DNA of 8,337 bases. Source: CAYLLT01 sp964548565. GTDB taxonomy: Bacteria; Planctomycetota; Phycisphaerae; UBA1845; PWPN01. The stretch covers positions 1 through 8,337 of the forward strand of contig CAZJTF010000316.1 of NCBI GenBank assembly GCA_964548565.1, written 5' to 3'. The position numbers and the translations under genes were made by a program. Shown piece after piece: positions 5,791-8,337 of the stretch. The first letter of the stretch is position 1, and the number at the start of each line of letters is the position of its first letter. The notes beneath the pieces are model-generated. The model did no database searches and was not told where the DNA came from. It was given only the letters and a program-made list of their open reading frames with translations.

Positions 5791-6531
5791 TCAGGCCCGC
5801 AGGAGCCCCGGCAATTCGGCGACAGAGTCGATCCGCAGGTCCGGGTTCGCCTTCTCGTAGTCGCGGACGGGCCAGATGCCGCGATAGCAGCGCACGAGGG
5901 CGGTCTTCATCCCCATCGAGGCAGGCACCGCCACGTCAAACACCGGCGAGTCACCCACGAAGAGCACTCGTGAGAGGTCCCTCGGACGACTGTCCGGAAA
6001 CGCCCGGGCCAGCGCCGCCTCGTAAATGCGCGGCGAGGGTTTCCGATAGCCGACCCCGCTCGAGAAGACGGCGAAGTGCAGCAGGTCCCCAAAACCGTGC
6101 CGGGCGAGTTCTTCGTTGCTGCATGCCGGGGGGAGCATGCAGTTGCTGACCAGTCCCATGCGGTACCCGCGGCCTCGCAGCGTCCGTACGGCCTCCACCG
6201 TGCCCGGCAGCGGTTCAAGCGAGCCGATCCAGGTCCGGGAGAGGGCATTCACGGCGGCCTCCACCCAGCCGGGCGGAACGGGCCGGCCAAGCGTTTCCGC
6301 CCACCGGGCGAACGTCACCGCCATGTCCGCTTCGCGAAGCTCGGGATCCGCGGCGGCCTGACCCTCAGCCGCCAGGAGCATGCCCAGGAGACGGTCGATC
6401 GCAGCCCGATCCGCCACGCCGTCCGTCATTTCGGCCGCCCGCGCTGCGGCACGGGCGAGTGCCTCGTCCTGACCGACGACCTGCGAGAGCGTGCCGCCCC
6501 AGTCGAACAGGATGACGTCGACGTCAATCAC
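5791..6531 (-). CDS. HAD-superfamily hydrolase
   Basis: A 246-residue protein with all four HAD motifs. Motif I is LFDWGGTL (8-15) with nucleophile Asp10, motif II is LVSN (127-130) with Ser129, motif III is YRKPSPRIY (162-170) with Lys164, and motif IV is VGDSPVFDV (192-200). A helical cap region of about 90 residues lies between motifs I and II, as in subclass I (phosphoglycolate phosphatase- or haloacid dehalogenase-like) members. The usual second Asp of DxD is Gly12 here, a variant found in part of the superfamily. It removes the standard acid/base of phosphatases, so substrate and even reaction type remain open. The GTG at 6531 is chosen because GGAGG (6541-6537) lies 5 nt upstream and the HAD fold starts at once. 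An ATG at 6606 would add 25 residues unlike the family and has no ribosome binding site. Confidence 0.9.
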   Translation of the reverse strand: MIDVDVILFDWGGTLSQVVGQDEALARAAARAAEMTDGVADRAAIDRLLGMLLAAEGQAAADPELREADMAVTFARWAETLGRPVPPGWVEAAVNALSRTWIGSLEPLPGTVEAVRTLRGRGYRMGLVSNCMLPPACSNEELARHGFGDLLHFAVFSSGVGYRKPSPRIYEAALARAFPDSRPRDLSRVLFVGDSPVFDVAVPASMGMKTALVRCYRGIWPVRDYEKANPDLRIDSVAELPGLLRA

Positions 6532-6906
6532 AGGGGCCTCCCGGGTCGCGCCACAGTCGTGCACGCCAGGAGGCGGGCCTGCAATCGTTCCGCGCGTTTG
6601 CCACATGACGAACCGCGCCGCGTGCGCGGAAAAGCAGCCCGCGCGAACGGCCTGAAGTGTATATGGATCGTGGGTTGCGGTTCAAAACGGATGGACGTTT
6701 CCCGGGAAGAAGCGCTTGCCCTGCCCACCTGAGTTTTCGGAATAATAGCAGGAGTCGAGAGCCCGTCATGTACCAGAGCGCCGGCGGGGCCGACGCGGTA
6801 AGACCACCAGAGCCCAGGTCGAGCCGCTGTCGCGCCCCGCAGCTTTTTCTGCCGGGCAGCCTGGTGCCGTCTGCCGCGGGGCAGGCGCGATGATCGATCA
6901 CTTGAA
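6532..6906. other. Intergenic region between HAD gene and tRNA-Tyr
   Basis: No supported gene in these 375 bases. They contain the HAD leader and promoter candidate, a perfect 7-bp inverted repeat GCCCCGC (6834-6840) with GCGGGGC (6876-6882) enclosing smaller GC-rich stems, and the palindrome TGATCGATCA (6891-6900) just past the tRNA 3' end. The inverted repeat may help end tRNA transcription, but no clear T run follows it on the minus strand. Confidence 0.5.
6658..6685 (-). promoter_or_regulatory. Candidate promoter of the HAD hydrolase gene
   Basis: On the minus strand TTGAAC (6685-6680) and TATACA (6663-6658) are separated by 16 bp, which would give a leader of about 120 nt before the GTG at 6531. 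TATA is rare in this GC-rich setting, which supports the call moderately. Confidence 0.45.
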
Positions 6907-6989
6907 TGGGCGCGGGTGGATTCGAACCACCGAAGGCGTAAGCCAACGGGTTTACAGCCCGTCCCCTTTGGCCACTCGGGCACACGCCC
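6907..6989 (-). tRNA. tRNA-Tyr (anticodon GTA)
   Basis: An 83-nt cloverleaf with a long variable arm, as in bacterial tRNA-Tyr. The acceptor stem GGGCGTG (6989-6983) pairs with CGCGCCC (6914-6908), with one G-T pair. The D stem is CCC/GGG. The anticodon stem ACGGG/CCCGT holds loop CTGTAAA with anticodon GTA at 6955-6953. The variable arm forms GGC/GCC, and the T stem GGTGG/CCACC holds loop TTCGAAT. The discriminator base is A (6907). CCA is not encoded, so it must be added after transcription. Confidence 0.97.
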
Positions 6990-7007
6990 AATCCGTTACC
7001 GGCTCTC

Positions 7008-7036
7008 TATTTAACGGGCCAGATACCCCGATTCAA
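7008..7036 (-). promoter_or_regulatory. Promoter of tRNA-Tyr
   Basis: On the minus strand TTGAAT (7036-7031) and TAAATA (7013-7008) are separated by exactly 17 bp. Start would be near 7001, about 12 nt before the mature 5' end of the tRNA. Position, spacing and the AT-rich -10 in GC-rich DNA all fit. Confidence 0.7.
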
Positions 7037-7112
7037 GTCGCCTCTCGTTGACCTGGCGGGGCACCATGACGCCGCACGCATTTCGTCCGTCCGTCCGCGC
7101 CGGGCGATCGCT

Positions 7113-7484
7113 TCAGGCGCTCCGGCGCGTCGTCGGATGGATTCTACAGGGTCCGGGGCGGCAGTAAAAGGGCGCTCGAGCAGGGCCGACGCCCGTTATC
7201 GTGCGCACGCCGCGATGCGGCACGTTCGAGTCCCCTCGAGGGATTCGGAGCCGGGCAGCGTGCGCGCTTTCGGCCGTGAGGACCTGCAGCGCGTCCTCGA
7301 GGGCCCGGCCGAGAAGGGAGAACATGGGGTCGCCGGGCGTTGCGTCCACCAGGCCGCGACTGAGGCGGCTCCGGTCGCTCATGCGATTCTTAATGTAGTG
7401 GGCCTCGTCAAAGATGATGCCGGACCAGCGGAAGCGCTTCAGCGCGGGTGCGTGCGTTCTGAGCACATCGTAGTTCACGACAAC
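7113..7484 (-). pseudogene. Fragment of a SNF2-family helicase with DEAH box
   Basis: The frame from 7484 reads VVVNYDVLRTHAPALKRF, then RWSGIIFDEAHYIKNRMSDR. This is the classic SNF2/Swi2 segment in which a T/NYD-x-L strand precedes the Walker B DEAH-x-IKN motif (DEAH at 7409-7398). Only this stretch of about 40 residues is recognisable. Immediately upstream there is an in-frame TGA (7487-7485). Downstream the frame continues to 7113, but the LTGTP motif III and the second helicase lobe are missing and the composition becomes Arg/Pro-rich, unlike a helicase. The Walker A GKT motif is also not found upstream. Full SNF2 proteins are DNA-dependent ATPases of 500 or more residues, so this is a non-functional remnant. 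How far the upstream remnant extends (perhaps to about 7545, on the opposite strand to the ferredoxin remnant) is unclear. Confidence 0.7.
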
Positions 7485-7537
7485 TCATCCCGTAAACGGT
7501 GTCGCGGGTGGCGCCTGCGGGCCGACGATGTGTGTGA

Positions 7538-7831
7538 CGCTGCCCGGAAGACCAGGCGATGCTCGGGCTGCTGGCCGGCTACAACAAGGGACTCACCTGC
7601 CTGCTGGTTCCGAGTGCGTGTCGAAGTGCCCCGAGCACATCGCCATCGCGGATATCTTCCGACGAGCGTTACGCGCGCGATGACCACCATGTGGAACGTG
7701 CGCGGAAGGAATACGCGGCGGTGACGCGCAACGGCACGTCGTGCACGGGGTGCGGCGAGTGACTGCCGACCTGCACGCAGGGAATCGACATCGCGGCCAA
7801 GCTCAAGGAAGTGCATCAACTGCTGGGGTGA
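7538..7831 (+). pseudogene. Broken two-cluster ferredoxin module, likely aldo/keto reductase C-terminus
   Basis: The coding trace runs across two frames. PEDQAMLGLLAGYNKGLTC starts around 7544. It then shifts to ECVSKCPEHIAIADIFRR (7612-7665), and shifts back near 7675 to DDHHVERARKEYAA and SCTGCGE. A TGA follows (7760-7762), then LPTCTQGIDIAAKLKEV to a stop at 7829-7831. The joined trace has two C-x2-C-x2-C-x3-C-like cluster motifs about 38 residues apart, the first followed by IAI-x-DIF and the second by GIDI. This is how [4Fe-4S] modules end many bacterial aldo/keto reductases. The TGA replaces the third Cys of cluster 2, and one Cys of cluster 1 falls at the first frameshift. No reductase barrel is visible upstream. 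With two shifts, a stop and a missing body, I call it a remnant. The aldo/keto reductase assignment is inference. Confidence 0.68.
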
Positions 7832-7852
7832 TCCGGCGGAAGACGGCCGGGC

Positions 7853-8337
7853 TCACCGGTTCCCACCGGGCGCGTCGTGCTGATCGCAGCACTGGCGCAT
7901 CGTGCGGGCGAGTTCGTGCGAGCCCTGCACAATCAGGCTGACCTCGGCAGCACCGACCACCAGGCGATAGCCCCACTCCAGTGCCTTGCGGAGGATGGCT
8001 GGCGTGGGGAATACGCCGCCAGCGATCTTGCCATGCGCGCGGGCGGCGTCTACGACCGTCCTCAGGTCCTCGTCGAACGTGCCCTCGCGCACCGGTTCGC
8101 CCATGTGGTGGCCGCCACGCAGCGCGCGATCGTCCGCCCCGAAAAAGATGGCGTCCACCCCCTCGACGGCGGCGATCTCGGGTGCCCGCGAGACCGCTTC
8201 GGGCGATTCGATCTGGCAGATCACCAGCGGGCGCAGTGAGGGCTCGCTGGAGTAGCCGCGCCCGTACAGGTCGATGATGCGGCGTCCGCCGTACGATCGA
8301 CGTCCGAGGGGCGGGAAGCAGGCGGCCTCGACCGCGG
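7853..8337 (-). CDS. HpcH/HpaI-family aldolase, C-terminal part
   Basis: The frame is open from the window edge (codons in phase from 8335) and stops at TGA 7855-7853, leaving about 160 residues. Visible family features in order: CFPPLGRRSYGGRR near the edge, VICQIESPEAV with the metal-binding Glu (codon 8209-8207), GVDAIFFGADDRAL with the metal-binding Asp of the usual GpnDL motif (about 8131-8129), then a helix-rich end containing HGKIAGGVFPTPAILRKAL and GYRLVVGAAEVSLIVQG. These class II pyruvate aldolases cleave or form 2-keto-3-deoxy acids or 4-hydroxy-2-oxo acids with a divalent metal. The N-terminal part with the catalytic His and the pyruvate-binding Arg is outside the window. The substrate cannot be told. 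It is convergent with the ferredoxin remnant, 21 bp away. Confidence 0.88.
   Translation of the reverse strand, partial: AVEAACFPPLGRRSYGGRRIIDLYGRGYSSEPSLRPLVICQIESPEAVSRAPEIAAVEGVDAIFFGADDRALRGGHHMGEPVREGTFDEDLRTVVDAARAHGKIAGGVFPTPAILRKALEWGYRLVVGAAEVSLIVQGSHELARTMRQCCDQHDAPGGNR

Noticed and set aside
6532..6606. ATG start at 6606 for the HAD hydrolase
   Set aside because: No ribosome binding site, and the added 25 residues are not HAD-like. The GTG at 6531 has GGAGG at 5 nt and starts right at the fold.
6657..6893. Plus-strand 78-codon open frame between the HAD gene and the tRNA
   Set aside because: No ribosome binding site and no recognisable domain. It overlaps the HAD promoter candidate and the inverted repeat.
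6524..6991. Minus-strand open frames running across the tRNA
   Set aside because: They read through the tRNA-Tyr gene and show no protein-family features.
7760..7762. TGA as a selenocysteine codon in the ferredoxin module
   Set aside because: The same trace has two frameshifts and lacks an upstream body, and no convincing SECIS hairpin follows. A nonsense mutation is simpler. It is kept only as a checkable alternative in the findings.

Overview
The window is GC-rich bacterial DNA, most likely from a planctomycete (Planctomycetota, possibly Phycisphaerae). This is an inference from family content: a DUF1080 (3-keto-disaccharide hydrolase) domain, a cytosolic GH10-like protein with a long N-terminal domain, a tiny Cys-lipoprotein ending in an acidic/aromatic tail, and a zinc-ribbon multi-pass membrane protein. 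There is no plasmid, phage, CRISPR or intact mobile-element signature.

Left part, plus strand (1-4717). The 3' end of a DUF1080 protein is followed by a monocistronic, probably PPi-dependent 6-phosphofructokinase (640-1917) with its own sigma70-like promoter. Its 3' end is reiterated downstream as a small repeat cluster (1903-2045). Next comes a two-gene unit: a GH10-family-like protein whose two catalytic glutamates appear to be replaced (2322-3821), and a membrane-anchored helix-hairpin-helix (ComEA-like) protein (3832-4251) 10 bp behind it. A strong promoter (TTGACA/TACAAT, 17-bp spacing) then drives a 68-residue putative lipoprotein (4511-4717). The leader of that gene carries a perfect 8-bp GC hairpin, and a perfect 14-bp palindrome sits upstream of the promoter.

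Right part, mostly minus strand (4796-8337). This holds a zinc-ribbon six-helix membrane protein (4796-5659), an HAD-superfamily hydrolase (5791-6531), and a tRNA-Tyr(GTA) (6907-6989) with a clear promoter. The stretch from about 7113 to 7831 looks like decaying sequence. It contains a fragment of a SNF2-type helicase with a DEAH box (minus strand) and the frameshifted, stop-interrupted remnant of a two-cluster ferredoxin module (plus strand), probably the C-terminus of an aldo/keto reductase. The window ends inside a HpcH/HpaI-type aldolase gene (7853-8337, minus, 5' end outside).

The genes suggest sugar and central-carbon metabolism (DUF1080, phosphofructokinase, aldolase), but they are separate transcription units and do not form one obvious pathway. 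I do not see a convincing new multi-gene system. The best leads are the catalytically altered GH10-like protein with its HhH partner, the ferredoxin remnant with an in-frame TGA exactly at a cluster cysteine, and the structured regulatory regions of the phosphofructokinase and lipoprotein genes. All calls were made by eye from sequence, and no database search was run.
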